Shown: positions 37,775 through 47,699 of the stretch, piece by piece
Position numbering within the stretch: the stretch's first letter is position 1
How the letters are laid out: each line of letters begins with the position of its first letter
Source of the DNA: Pezicula radicicola
Lineage: Eukaryota > Ascomycota > Leotiomycetes > Helotiales > Dermateaceae
Direction: 5' to 3'
Assembly: GCA_003008705.1 (NCBI GenBank)
Contig: PDUO01000025.1
Span: 127,709-191,708 of the forward strand
Length of the DNA: 64,000 nt
The notes under the pieces: model-generated
Told to the model about the DNA's origin: nothing
Seen by the model: the letters and a program-made list of their open reading frames with translations, nothing else
The model's database searches: none
Made by a program: the position numbers and the translations under genes

Positions 37775-39206
37775 ATGAAAATTTCCATGAAGATCCTCGC
37801 TCCATTCCTCATCACCGCCTCAATCACTTCCTCAGTTGCTGCACAAGGTACGTCGTCCCCTCTGTATTTTGCCCTAAATTGTACTCACTAACTTACAATC
37901 TCAGATGGGACTTGGTCTTGTACCGTCCCTTCAGGCTTCACCTACGACGGAGTTGAGATAGTGACTGGTACCTGTGGTCCGTACCCCACGCAATACTTTC
38001 ACCTCCGAACTCCAGCGCCTGTATGCACATTTCCCGAACCCATATCTCTTTTTCCGGGCGAGTTCTAAGCTGTGGAGTAATGCTCCTCAAGCAAACCCAC
38101 TAAACACGCCCCACTACTCCTATCCTTTTCAGATTAGGCAATGCTGACTCTCCGATCATGTAGGGCGTGTGGGCTTGCACGTTCAATAACTGGGCTGGCT
38201 TGTCATACAGTGGAGTTCAGATCACAGAAAACTGTGGTGGAGACTATCCTGCGCCGGCGTATTTACTGGTAACTCCAAAAGCTGTAAGAATAATCGAGTT
38301 CCTTGAACAACCCCCTCCTTTATTTTATTATATTTATTTTCTTTTGGGGGGTTCCTGAAACATTTCTTGCGCATCTCATGTGCTTTCGAAATATCCCGAC
38401 GCATCTATCTTTGCTCCTGATGTTCTGCTCTACTTTCGAGAGAGATCTTACAATAAGTCAATTCTGCTCTAGAACTTGCTTGAATAGGAAATGCTGACTC
38501 TGAGATCATATAGGGGGAGTGGGTTTGCTCGTTCAATGCCTTTCCAGGCTTGACATATACCGCGATGCAGCCCACAACTAATTGTGGTGGAACCTATCCA
38601 GCGTCGTCGTATCTTCTGGCAACTCCCGTCGATGATATGTGGGCCTGCGCACAGGTTAATGGCTTCGTGTATGACGCATCTGAGGCCTCGGGCAATTGTG
38701 GTGGTGGAACTCCTGTGACTGCATATCGTCTGAGAACTCCAGTCGATGGACTTTGGGCCTGTGGACCTGGAACATATAATGGGTTTGTCTTTGATGAGGT
38801 GGTTTACGGAACTAATTGTGAAGCTGGAGTGGAGTCGCTGCAGTACCACCTACGAAAACCAGCAGATAAACTCTGGTCATGCCTTCAGGTGACGGGCTTC
38901 GTTTACGACGAGTTGGTGAGCTCAAGCGCATGCTCCGTCAGTGGCTCCCAACCAATGTATCATTTGCGAACACCGGTAGACGGGCTATGGGGTTGCGGAC
39001 CGGGGACGTATAATGGGTTCACGTATGATCAGATTGAGGATGGATCCAACTGTGGGCCATATCCAACAGCGCAGTATCATTTGAGACGTCCGGTGGCTGG
39101 ATTATGGGCTTGTGCGGTGCCGAATGGATGGCTTTACTCACAGGTGAAGCAGGTATCGACTTGTGAAATAGGAGCAACGGCGAATGAGTATCTTTTGGAG
39201 GCGTAG
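37775..39206 (+). CDS. Secreted cysteine protein of eight ~36-residue W-x-C modules, family not recognised
   Basis: Four exons: 37775-37847, 37905-38020, 38164-38283 and 38514-39206, giving 333 residues. Exon 1 is a signal peptide (MKISMKILAPFLITASITSS, cut near VAAQ). The rest is eight tandem modules with the plan G-x-W-x-C, about 6-8 residues, G-(F/L)-x-Y/F, about 8, N-C, about 7, Y-x-L-x-x-P-V-(D/A). Modules 1 and 2 each end exactly at an exon end; module 3 starts at the next acceptor and shares an exon with modules 4-8. Every module has one Cys after Trp and one central Cys, which could form an intra-module disulphide. I know no named family with this repeat. A wall-, carbohydrate- or host-facing role is inference from secretion and architecture. 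Confidence 0.8.
37905..39203 (+). repeat. Eightfold ~36-residue coding repeat, partly duplicated with its intron
   Basis: Eight modules as described for the gene. The 3' ends of the second and third introns are near-identical (both contain AATGCTGACTCT, then GATCAT-TAGGG) and run without a break into similar exon starts, so an intron-plus-exon unit was copied as a block. Confidence 0.8.
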
Positions 39207-39239
39207 GCGAAGGCAGAGGATGCAGGTGTTGAGGGATAA

Positions 39240-40094
39240 GTGTTGCGAGAGTAAACAGCTAGACTATGCAAGGCGCCCGCTTCATCACCTCGTCGATGAT
39301 GAGACGTTCTCTCTGACCGTTCCGTTCAATCTTGATGTACCGCCTGCCGTCGGCTGTGATGATTGTAGGGTCGAATCTAAGCTCTTCCTGATTTATCTAG
39401 AGAAATCCGAGAACTGTGGACACGAACCGTAGGCCATCGAAGCTGTGTTAGCGGATAGGTTGCTCTTTAACTCTCCTAGTACGAGAATCTGCGACCAATA
39501 GCATTTAGAGTCTTTCCTAGCGCTAGAATCGCTCATAAAGCTGATGTCAAGCTTGCGCTCTGCCGTAGAACCCTGCAAGGGCTTGTTAGGCTAAGCCAAC
39601 GGCTTTCGTCGATCTGTTTAGCTATGCAATCTAGCTTAAGACGTCTTCCTGCTTTGCGTCTTTAGGCCATCCGTCCTAACCACTCTCCTTTTAGTAGAGT
39701 AGATTACTACCCCCCCGGTTTGAAGGTTATCTTTTACAGCAAAAGCCAAAAAAAAAAAAACTTTTATTTAGGGGGGGGATAGTACCTTCTCTGCATTTTT
39801 TAAAAACAACCTTAGACGTAGTCTCGAGATCTACCACCCCCTAAAGAATGCCGCGTAGAATCTTAGAATATTAATATACATAGTCCCTAGCTCCTCCTTA
39901 AGTACATTATCTACGTATTTGCGTTGTTCGAAGGAGTTCGCAAAGCTGCGCGTGCTGCGCAGCCAGGGTGTTTGTGGGAAGGACGACTGAGGGCGGGGAG
40001 GTGGCGTGGACTTGGTGACAGCGCTGTAAACCTTGTCCCGGATAAGCTCATCGGATTCGTTGAGAAATGGAAGTGAAAGAATCGCGAAATGCAT
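39240..40094 (-). pseudogene. FunK1-type fungal protein kinase relic
   Basis: The reverse strand from 40094 begins with a plausible N-terminus (MHFAILSLPFLNESDELI), then RKYVDNVLKEELGTMYI and FYAAFF, the conserved N-terminal region of fungal FunK1 kinases. After an A/C-rich tract come PLQGSTAERKLDISF, DSKCYWSQILVLGELKSN, then after a stop EELRFDPTIITADGRRYIKI and ERLIIDEVMKRAP, all FunK1 hallmarks in the correct order. Internal pieces are missing, frames shift and in-frame stops are present, and the catalytic kinase core is absent. FunK1 genes are often amplified in fungal genomes; this copy cannot make a kinase. Confidence 0.75.
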
Positions 40095-40584
40095 CTAGCC
40101 TATTGCTAATAAAGTTGGCCTTGATGATCGAGATGGGTGCGAAGAAGGTGGAAGTGATGTTGAGCTTTAGAAAGGGACGGCGACGTATTAGTCACGTGCT
40201 ATTTAACTACTCCGGCTGATAATATTGAAATCTAGAGAATTTCTAAATCAGCACCGCACCGACTGTAGACTGGCAAGGTGAATGTGATGGCAACTTGGTG
40301 ATATGCCCTAAATCTCTCGACATTTGTTTGCGCTGCCATGGACAGACAGGCAGAGGCTGTTTGACTGTGGCGGTGCCCTATGGTTGTGCCACAGTCACGA
40401 GATAAATTAGCGCTCATACCTCAGGCAGGCAAGGCTGGGGAGTGTTCAACCGCAAAAATTATTTTAACTATGATATGATGTCAACCTGCCTCGCACGACC
40501 TCCGCCCCACCTACCTAGGTTTCTTTACTCTGTACCTGCGGGCGTTGCTAAGTACCATCACCTCGCTGTAACCAATCCTCCACA
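40095..40584. other. Short spacer, probable NSA2 promoter
   Basis: Contains ACCTAGGT at 40513-40520, 65 bases upstream of the NSA2 ATG. No coding frame of note. Confidence 0.5.
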
Positions 40585-41917
40585 ATGCCGCAGAATGAAT
40601 AGTAAGTACAGCTACTACCTACGCTTTGTTTGTGCGTTAATCTGATTGAAATAGCATGGAACGGTGGAGGAAGCTCCACGGGAGAAGAGTATGACCTTTC
40701 TTGAACCAGCCCTCCCAAATACGCAGACACCGAGCTGATCAATGATGCAAGCTGGACCATGAAGAAAGAACGCGCAAGAGAATAGCAAGAGAAGGCCATA
40801 AGGAGTCGGAGAAGGCGCAGACTCTGGTCGGACTACGAGCAAAACTGCACCAGCAAAGAAGACATCACGAGAAGATACAGATGAAAAAGCAGATCAAGGC
40901 GCGAGAAGAGCGTAACGTCAAGTAAGATGATCGAGGAATCTTCTATTCCTGATTCATTACTGTGCACTCCTCAAATGGTCTTGAACGAAGTAAAGCTAAC
41001 TCCCTGTTCTTCCTTAGGTCTTCTGCACCAGCCGAACCTTCGACCACTCCTCTCCCACAATATCTTCTCGATAGATCAAATCCTACAAATGCGAAAGCTT
41101 TGAGTAGCGCAAGTACGTTCGAATGATGGTCGAAGTTTGCGTCTCAATTGCTGACCCCGATTAGTCAAGAACAAGCGGAACGAAAAGGCTGCCAAGTTTT
41201 CTGTACCGTTACCTAAGGTCAGAGGGGTCGCTGAAGAGGAAATGTTTAAGGTTGTCAAGACCGGGAAGAAGACTGCGAAGAAGGGTATGTCTGATCTTCC
41301 CTTTTGAAAGGCTCGTTCGGCTACGCGAATGCCTACACACAATTGTATGGAGAAACAGCCATGCCTTTGGGGATGCGTGGCCGAACAGGCTGAAAAGTAT
41401 AATACTTAACAATTTTTAGGATGGAAGCGCATGATTACCAAACCCACATTCGTCGGACCAGATTTCACCAGACGGCCTGTTAAATACGAGAGGTTCATTC
41501 GACCAATGGGACTTCGATACAAAAAAGCTAACGTCACTGTAAGTTCGAGCTTTTACCTCAATTAATTTATACTAATCGTTTAGCATCCGGAACTAGGTGT
41601 GACTATTCAGCTACCTATCATCAGCGTGAAAAAGAATCCGCAAAATCCAATGTATACACAACTAGGTAAGCACACCGATCTGCATACTGGCGGTATACTG
41701 ACTCCCCGACTTAGGCGTATTGACTAAGGGTACAATCATTGAGGTGAATGTCAGCGAACTAGGCTTGACAACAACGGCGGGGAGGATAATTTGGGGACGC
41801 TTCGCACAGATTATGAATAATTGCGAGAATGATGGATGTGTCAACGCGTAATACCCCCAAACAATCAATCCTTTCATGTCAAGCTCTAATATTTATTTTA
41901 GTGTACTCTTGGTTTAA
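40585..41917 (+). CDS. NSA2: Ribosome biogenesis protein NSA2
   Basis: Nine exons: 40585-40601, 40655-40688, 40752-40921, 41018-41112, 41165-41284, 41420-41538, 41584-41665, 41715-41847 and 41902-41917, giving 261 residues, the same length as yeast Nsa2. The N-terminus MPQNEY and the block [20 protein letters not shown], then [30 protein letters not shown] and the terminal GCVNAVLLV are highly conserved. Nsa2 (an eS8-like fold) binds pre-60S particles and is needed for 27S pre-rRNA processing in the nucleolus. All eight introns are GT-AG and preserve phase. This is a housekeeping gene sitting between two repeat-rich, decayed loci. Confidence 0.97.
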
Positions 41918-42185
41918 CAGCGTCGTAGCAATACGACTCTTTATTGCGTGGGTAGCATTAGTAGGCTGAGAGTAGCCAAATAGACATTTGCGACGTTCCT
42001 CTTTCTGCTCACGAAGTGTGGAAAGACTTGTAAGCGTTCATAATTATCTAATTAAGGCCCCACTTCACTAGTAGTCTATAGGTAGGCGATTATCTTTCCC
42101 CATGGGCCTGAAGCTTAGCCTTTCCTAGAAAAAGCATTCCATATTTCTTCCTTTTGCGGATCTACGAGAGTTCGTTCCATTTGCT

Positions 42186-43480
42186 TCAGTTGTACTCTGA
42201 AGCGTTCTGCCTCTTGAATTCCACTTTCGGTCTCGCTTTCCCGGCCCTCATTACTCTTTCCAACTCCCAAGTGTCCTCGTGTTGCTTCCTTGCTTCCTCC
42301 TGTTCTCTACAACGAAGTCTGCGTGCCCCACAGGTACTACAAGGTCGTTTTCCATCGCATCTACTCCCATTAATAAAGCATGGCCCATACTTTATCTGTG
42401 GATCTTGTCCGAATTTCTTCCGTGGTCTCAGTGCTTCCCCTTGATCTCTGCATTGTAATTTCTCTTTCATGCAGATACTACAAGGCCGTTCTCTATCGCA
42501 TCTACTCTTGTTCTTGAAGTACGTATGGCATTTTGTCTGTGGATCTTGACCTCGCTTTCGTGGTGGCTTTGGTAGTTCACCCTGTGCTCGACATTGGAAC
42601 CTGTGTTTTACACAAGCGCCACAAGGCCGTTTTCCATCGCATCTTGCCTTAAACTTAAAGCACCCGTGGCATTTTGTTTGTAAATCTTTACTTGGCGGTC
42701 GTGCTTCTCCCTGTTCTCTGCATCGCAATTTTCTTTTTGTTTTGAAGCTACCACAGGGTCGTGTTATATCGCATCTACTCTTATTCTTAAAGCATGAGTG
42801 GCATTTCGCTTGAGAATCTTGACCCCATAGTCCCTCGCCTTGATCTGTACAAGTAGAGCGGTTCTTGGTATATTGATTACATGGCCGTGCTCTATTGCAG
42901 CTCCGGCCACTGCGAATGCAAAGGCTGCAATCTGTGGGTTTGTCCTCCAACGATATGAAAAGATCTACGGTCTGCTCGCGAACTTGTCTAACAATGTCAA
43001 TCGAGCTCCCCTTATCATCGTTCCTAGATGGCAAAGCTTGAGCCGTCTTCAGTGGCTCAGTACTGCCGAGTTTTTGAAGAGAATCAGGGCCATTTTCCTC
43101 GCATACTCTGGTATCAGATCCATATAGTTCGGTCTTGCACAACTGAGGAGCAGCATGATCTTCGGCAGCAGACTTAGTCGTTTGGCGACGCGCCGAGGAA
43201 GCTTCGCGCGTGGCTTTTGCCCATACCACATATTGAGCTATCTCAGGTGACTCGGCGGGGCAAAAATTTCGAACAGGAGAAGCACGTTTCTTCCGGCAAG
43301 ATGCCGTATCGGAATCATAAAATTCAAATACGTACAGTTTGGAGGCATATGCTCAGCGTCATGAGAGACAATACTCGTCGTTACTCGCATCGAACTGACT
43401 GTCGTTGTGCAATTGATAGCAGCATCATCTTCTACCCAAGGTCGAAGAGATACAAATGAGTTCCACTCCTCTACCGACAT
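42186..43480 (-). CDS. Protein with five tandem Zn2Cys6-like modules
   Basis: Exon 1 is 43480-43336 (MSVEEWNSFVSLRPWVEDD) and exon 2 is 43237-42186, joined by a 98-nt GT-AG intron in matching phase (398 residues). The C-terminal two thirds consist of five tandem units of about 44-47 residues. The best (third) unit has C-x2-C-x6-C-x5-C-x2-C-x6-C, exactly the fungal zinc binuclear cluster spacing, within CHGCFKFKARCDGKRPCGAC. Each of the other four lacks one of the six Cys. Units are joined by a QGE(A/L)-x-x-P linker and end in D-(P/S)-Q. A normal Zn2Cys6 regulator has one cluster and a fungal_trans domain; neither applies here. The upstream frame at 43490-43776 looks protein-like but is out of frame, so the true start may be further 5' or the gene may be damaged. 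Confidence 0.6.
42305..42935 (-). repeat. Five tandem ~47-residue zinc-cluster-like coding repeats
   Basis: Units begin K-C-H-x-C-F-K-N-K-S-R-C-D in the central copies. The strongest identity is between the middle units. Three of the four missing Cys are Tyr codons (TAT/TAC), one G-to-A step from Cys codons. Confidence 0.8.
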
Positions 43481-43913
43481 AGAACGCCTAGTTGGCCAAG
43501 CATCCAAATATGATAAAGAACCTGGTAGATTTGGTGATGACGACCACAAATTCTTACGACCAGATCTGCGATCGAACCCCTTTCAAAGCTTTCATTTTTG
43601 AGTCTTTTGAAAACATTGGGAATCGCTACACTCCACTCCCCATTCGGTAGGGTTATGTCTAGTCTCCCCGAGTCAAGCACCCTTAGTGCTAGCTTGCGCT
43701 CCCTTACCAACGCGAATACGCTAGCTGCGAACATATGTCTTATTCGGGTAAAACATTTATCATTGCTATTAATCAATTACATAGAATATATCATACTAAG
43801 AGTCACAGTTACTAGTCACACCCGTAATTTTGTATATTTATTCAACTCCTACGCGATGCAACAAGAATATATCATAATTGGCTTACCAATAAAGAAAGAT
43901 ACATACAAGTACA

Positions 43914-44480
43914 TCAATAAGATGCAAGATCTCTTGGGCCAATTTCCTTCCTCTTCTTGATCGATTCATGGGGCTCTCCGCTTTCTAACCGCTTTATCAA
44001 TTCCTCCGGATCAAAATCGGTACCGATGGGGTTCATGGCAAAGGCTTCTGAAGCCATGAATTCATTCGCTGCCTCTGGGCTATCAAAGTTGTCGACCTGT
44101 GTCTCGATTCGATTTCCATCAGGATCGGTATAGTACATGCTGGTTGTAGGCCCATGATTTAGACAGATCGAAGGCACGATACCGTGCTCTTTCCGCTGGC
44201 GATAGGCAAGCGCGAGATCATCTAGCGTATCGAAAGCAAAGGCTATGTGATCCATGCCAGCAGAATCTGGCAGCTTCTTTGTGGTACCTGGAATGGCGAG
44301 TATTGCGATACGGTGGTGCTCCTCGTCGTAACGGAGGAAAGAGAGCATATCGTTTTCGTAGCTGGCTTCAGCGCCGAGGAACCTCTTGTAGTACTCGACC
44401 ATGGTTTTGAAGTTCGCAGTGCGAAGAACCACGTGCGCTAGCGTGGATGGACTTTTGACTTTGGTTGTTGAGATAGTCAT
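43914..44480 (-). CDS. VOC-fold metalloenzyme (extradiol dioxygenase / glyoxalase-like)
   Basis: Single exon, 188 residues. Two vicinal-oxygen-chelate half repeats are visible: AHVVLRTANFKTMVEYYKRF at the start, and GMDHIAFAFDTLDDLALAYR. The likely metal ligands are His16, His78 and Glu126 (in TDPDGNRIETQVD), the 2-His-1-carboxylate set of type I extradiol dioxygenases and related VOC enzymes. Similar small fungal proteins are annotated as biphenyl-2,3-diol dioxygenase-like. It stands next to a phenol-hydroxylase-type monooxygenase transcribed the same way, which fits ring cleavage after hydroxylation. The substrate is unknown. It has an ATG in good context, no signal peptide and is probably cytosolic. 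Confidence 0.9.
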   Translation of the reverse strand: MTISTTKVKSPSTLAHVVLRTANFKTMVEYYKRFLGAEASYENDMLSFLRYDEEHHRIAILAIPGTTKKLPDSAGMDHIAFAFDTLDDLALAYRQRKEHGIVPSICLNHGPTTSMYYTDPDGNRIETQVDNFDSPEAANEFMASEAFAMNPIGTDFDPEELIKRLESGEPHESIKKRKEIGPRDLASY

Positions 44481-45286
44481 GTTTCTTGAAGTGTCTAAAT
44501 GATTCAGGACTGAAAGAAGTAGAATTGGAGCTTCAGTTATCTGACGGTTTTAACGTCGACAGTAGAGTAAGAGAGTACCTTCAATAACTACAGACAAAAA
44601 ATACGACTGTAATGCAACGAGCTCAAGAACAAATAGGAAGGGTTGGGCTCGCAGTCCCGAACCCGGCCGGAACCTGCATCATCCTCCGGATGCACCCACA
44701 GGAATCGGTCGCTTAGCTGCAATTAAGACCAATAAGCGACAGCATCAATCAACTAGGAAATAAGCGCCGGCTCCTACACTCCGGAGCTATCGGAGGCTCG
44801 GGAGAGCACTCTTGCACAGTAACCCCTGAATTAATGTTTAGAATTAACCATTAAATACTTGCATTAGGTTTTACTAAAAATTAACATTTTAAAAAGAAGG
44901 GGCAGATGTTATATATACCAACTACTCGGGTGTTGCTAAACGGCCCCTTCGTCACATTTAAATTTATCTCTCTATAAGGTGTACCTAGGTGGGTGCACTG
45001 ACACATAGCCTCTTACTGCTTGTTTTATCTGCAATGGCTTCAATTAAATCCGACTTATAATAAGCACTAACCCAAGGCGTCGTGAAAGTAATTTAATTCC
45101 AAGTCTTGTAATTATAACTATCGTCAAGGGGAGAAGTGATATTCTGGGAAATGTCTACATATGGAAGCTTGGGTAATTTCTTTTTTTCCAAACAATTGTT
45201 GGCTCTTGCTATCTATAATCTTCAACTTTATGCTCTTATATTGAGGAAAAAGACGAATATTTGGCAGGATAAAAGTTCAACTAGTC
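44481..45286. other. AT-rich spacer, probable VOC-gene promoter
   Basis: Holds the upstream region of the VOC gene and the 3' end of the monooxygenase. ACCTAGGT lies at 44983-44990. A GC-rich patch at 44640-44820 contrasts with the AT-rich flank. No gene is recognised. Confidence 0.5.
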
Positions 45287-47286
45287 TTAAGTCTGGAAAG
45301 CGCCCATTCGTTCCATAACAAAAGTTGAATCTTGTGCAACAACCTCTGTCGTGCTCGTAAAGGGATTTTTGGGGAGGACTTCCTGGAGCTGGGTCCCGGT
45401 TGGTACTGCATCTACCTTCCCAGCTAGAACTTTGATGATATATGTTGCCATGGCGGTATCTTGGACGTCCTTACCTCTCCATCCTACATGTCCATCCGGT
45501 CGTACAATAACCAACGGCACATTTCCCCACACTCTACAAGCGTGATCCTCACCGGCGAGCGTGACAAGTTCAACAGGAACATTGCTTTGCTTAGAAGCTT
45601 CTAGCAAGAGTGCAATGCTACTCTCGATTTGCCCGGCCTGGGGAAAAGCAACGAGGGAGAAGTATTTGCCGTATTTGTCAAAGATAGCAGTTCCGTCGTT
45701 CAGGAAGACATGGGGTGCTCGGCTACCGGGGCATGTCGATGGCGTGTATGCTGACGGGGTCCACTCTGGATCTTTCATGGATGGAGACGAAATGCAAATA
45801 CCTGATGTGTACCGATAGTCCATTTCAATCCCTAGGTCTTTGTTTTCCCCGTCATTTTCTTGATAGTGCTTGCGAATTTTCTCTCTGACTTCTTCTCCTT
45901 CCATAGACGTCAATTCGTCATACGACACAGTGAAGAACGAGGCACCGGTAGTGTGCACTCCCATGTGAACTCCGGATCTTTCAATAGTCTTCAATGCAAC
46001 TGGGCGACGGTCTTGGTCGTATGCTTTGAGCAGTGCAGGACCACCATATCCGTTTATGGTTGCGGCAAGTTTCCACCCTAAGTCAAAGGCGTCGGCGATA
46101 CCCATATTCATACCATATCCACCATTAGGTATATTCTGATGAGCCGAGTCTCCAACAAGATAGACTGAACTTTTGGGACTGATATATTGCCTAGCTATCG
46201 CTATATTTGGCCGATATGTTGAGCGGACCAGAATCTCATCAATCGTAATTTCATACTTTGCTCCAGAGCCGCCTAGAACCGTGTAGACAGCATCCTCCGA
46301 GGTAATAGTGTCGGGATCAGTATCGAGCGGGAGTTGGAGGTGCGTTGTCCATGTGTCCTTTTCGTCTTGGGCAATTATAGCACCCACCGGGCGGCCTCTG
46401 CCAAGAAAGAAGATGTGCCAGAACTGGCCTTGTCGATGTAGACGTGTTAGGTCTTTGGATTTAAAGTGAATAAGTAACGAGAAACCAGGGCTAGAGTAAA
46501 CTTGTCAGTAGAGGAATCTGAAATAAATCCCAATACTTACACAGGGCCTCCATCTAGTGGGATCATCAATCCTCGTCGAATCCTACTTGATGCCCCATCA
46601 CACGCCCCAACGTAACGAGAGTATATCTTTCGAACATCTCCAGTCCTCACCTCTGTAACCGTTAAACAGGCACCATTTTCTGTCTCTTCCACAGCCTCGA
46701 CTTTGTTTCCAAATCGGAGATCAATCAGTGGATTCTTATCACAGATTCCTTTAAGCCATGCCTCAAATACTGACTGTGAAAGCCGCTGGTATGGCTCTAG
46801 AGGCATGGTGCCATCGTTTTTCGCGGCAATTTTCTCACGGTACTTGTCCACGCTATCAAGGTACCAGGCGGTCACACTCTCCTCTTCATTCAACCCAGTT
46901 GAGATGAGACAAGTGTAAGGGAAATGAGATGGAACGCCTATAGTATTAATTTCGTGATAATGATATTTTGGAGGTTAAAACTAACCTTGGTCCCTCAATG
47001 CATCAGCAAGTCCAATTGATCGAAACAGTTCCATGGAACGAGCATTTGTAAGATCCATTTTGGGCCATCTAAATATGTTAGAATTGTATCGAATCTTTTT
47101 TGCCAAGTTTAGAGCTTGCTTAGTTGTTGTATCATTTCGCTCGACCAGAACTGACTTCACCCCATAAAATGCAAGAACCGTAGCGAGGACAAGTCCAACA
47201 GGCCCTCCGCCAGCGATAAGCACCGTGTCATGTTCTAAGCGCTCCTCGACAGCTCCTCCAGTAGTTACCGGGTCGGTGATAGCCAT
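45287..47286 (-). CDS. FAD-dependent aromatic monooxygenase (phenol 2-hydroxylase / MhpA-like)
   Basis: Four exons: 47286-47120, 47068-46986, 46937-46541 and 46490-45287, giving 616 residues. The first intron is GC-AG, 51 nt and stop-free; removing it restores NDTTTKWPKMDLTNARSMEL, the conserved family run. Dinucleotide-binding GxGxxG is at VLIAGGGPVGLVLA, the FAD ribose motif is VYLVGDSAHQNIPNGGYGMN, and a C-terminal thioredoxin-like domain (GEDHACRVWGNVPLVIVRPDGH) is typical of phenol hydroxylases. The enzyme should hydroxylate an aromatic substrate with NAD(P)H and O2. Its neighbours suggest it makes the substrate of the adjacent VOC enzyme. No signal peptide. Confidence 0.93.
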
Positions 47287-47699
47287 TGCAACTAATCTTT
47301 ATTTTTATTTTATTTGAAAAAATCTCGACTAAGAGAATGTGAAATGTCTGGAGTATTAAGACACGATAGATTAATAGCGGTCTCGGTAAACGCACTCGGA
47401 CCGGCAAGACGAAGCTGCAGCAAGCGCCGGAAGTCTAACGGACTACCCGTAACCACATCTATGATGAGAAACATCCGGCCTTGCAGGCTTGCCACATCGA
47501 AATAGACTGCCATTACCCAGCTGTCCTTCCGAGGCAGCAACCTTCGTACCGCAGAAGATTCGTGGAAAGACTTGTTCCAATCCGGGAAATTAGAACCCGG
47601 AGTAGTCCCATCATGCTCCATAAAAACCGTGGTAATATTGAATCCCTTCTGGAATATATTTCACATCACTAATGTACCCACTCGTATTATCATTTAGAC
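47287..47699. other. Spacer between divergent loci
   Basis: Probable promoter of the monooxygenase. A reverse-strand frame of 103 codons (47310-47621) has no recognisable domain and is not called. Confidence 0.4.

Noticed and set aside
39716..39780. C-run and G-run flanking an A-run, looking like short terminal inverted repeats
   Set aside because: Only a homopolymer match of about 8 bases, no target-site duplication or coding sequence; more likely low-complexity decay.
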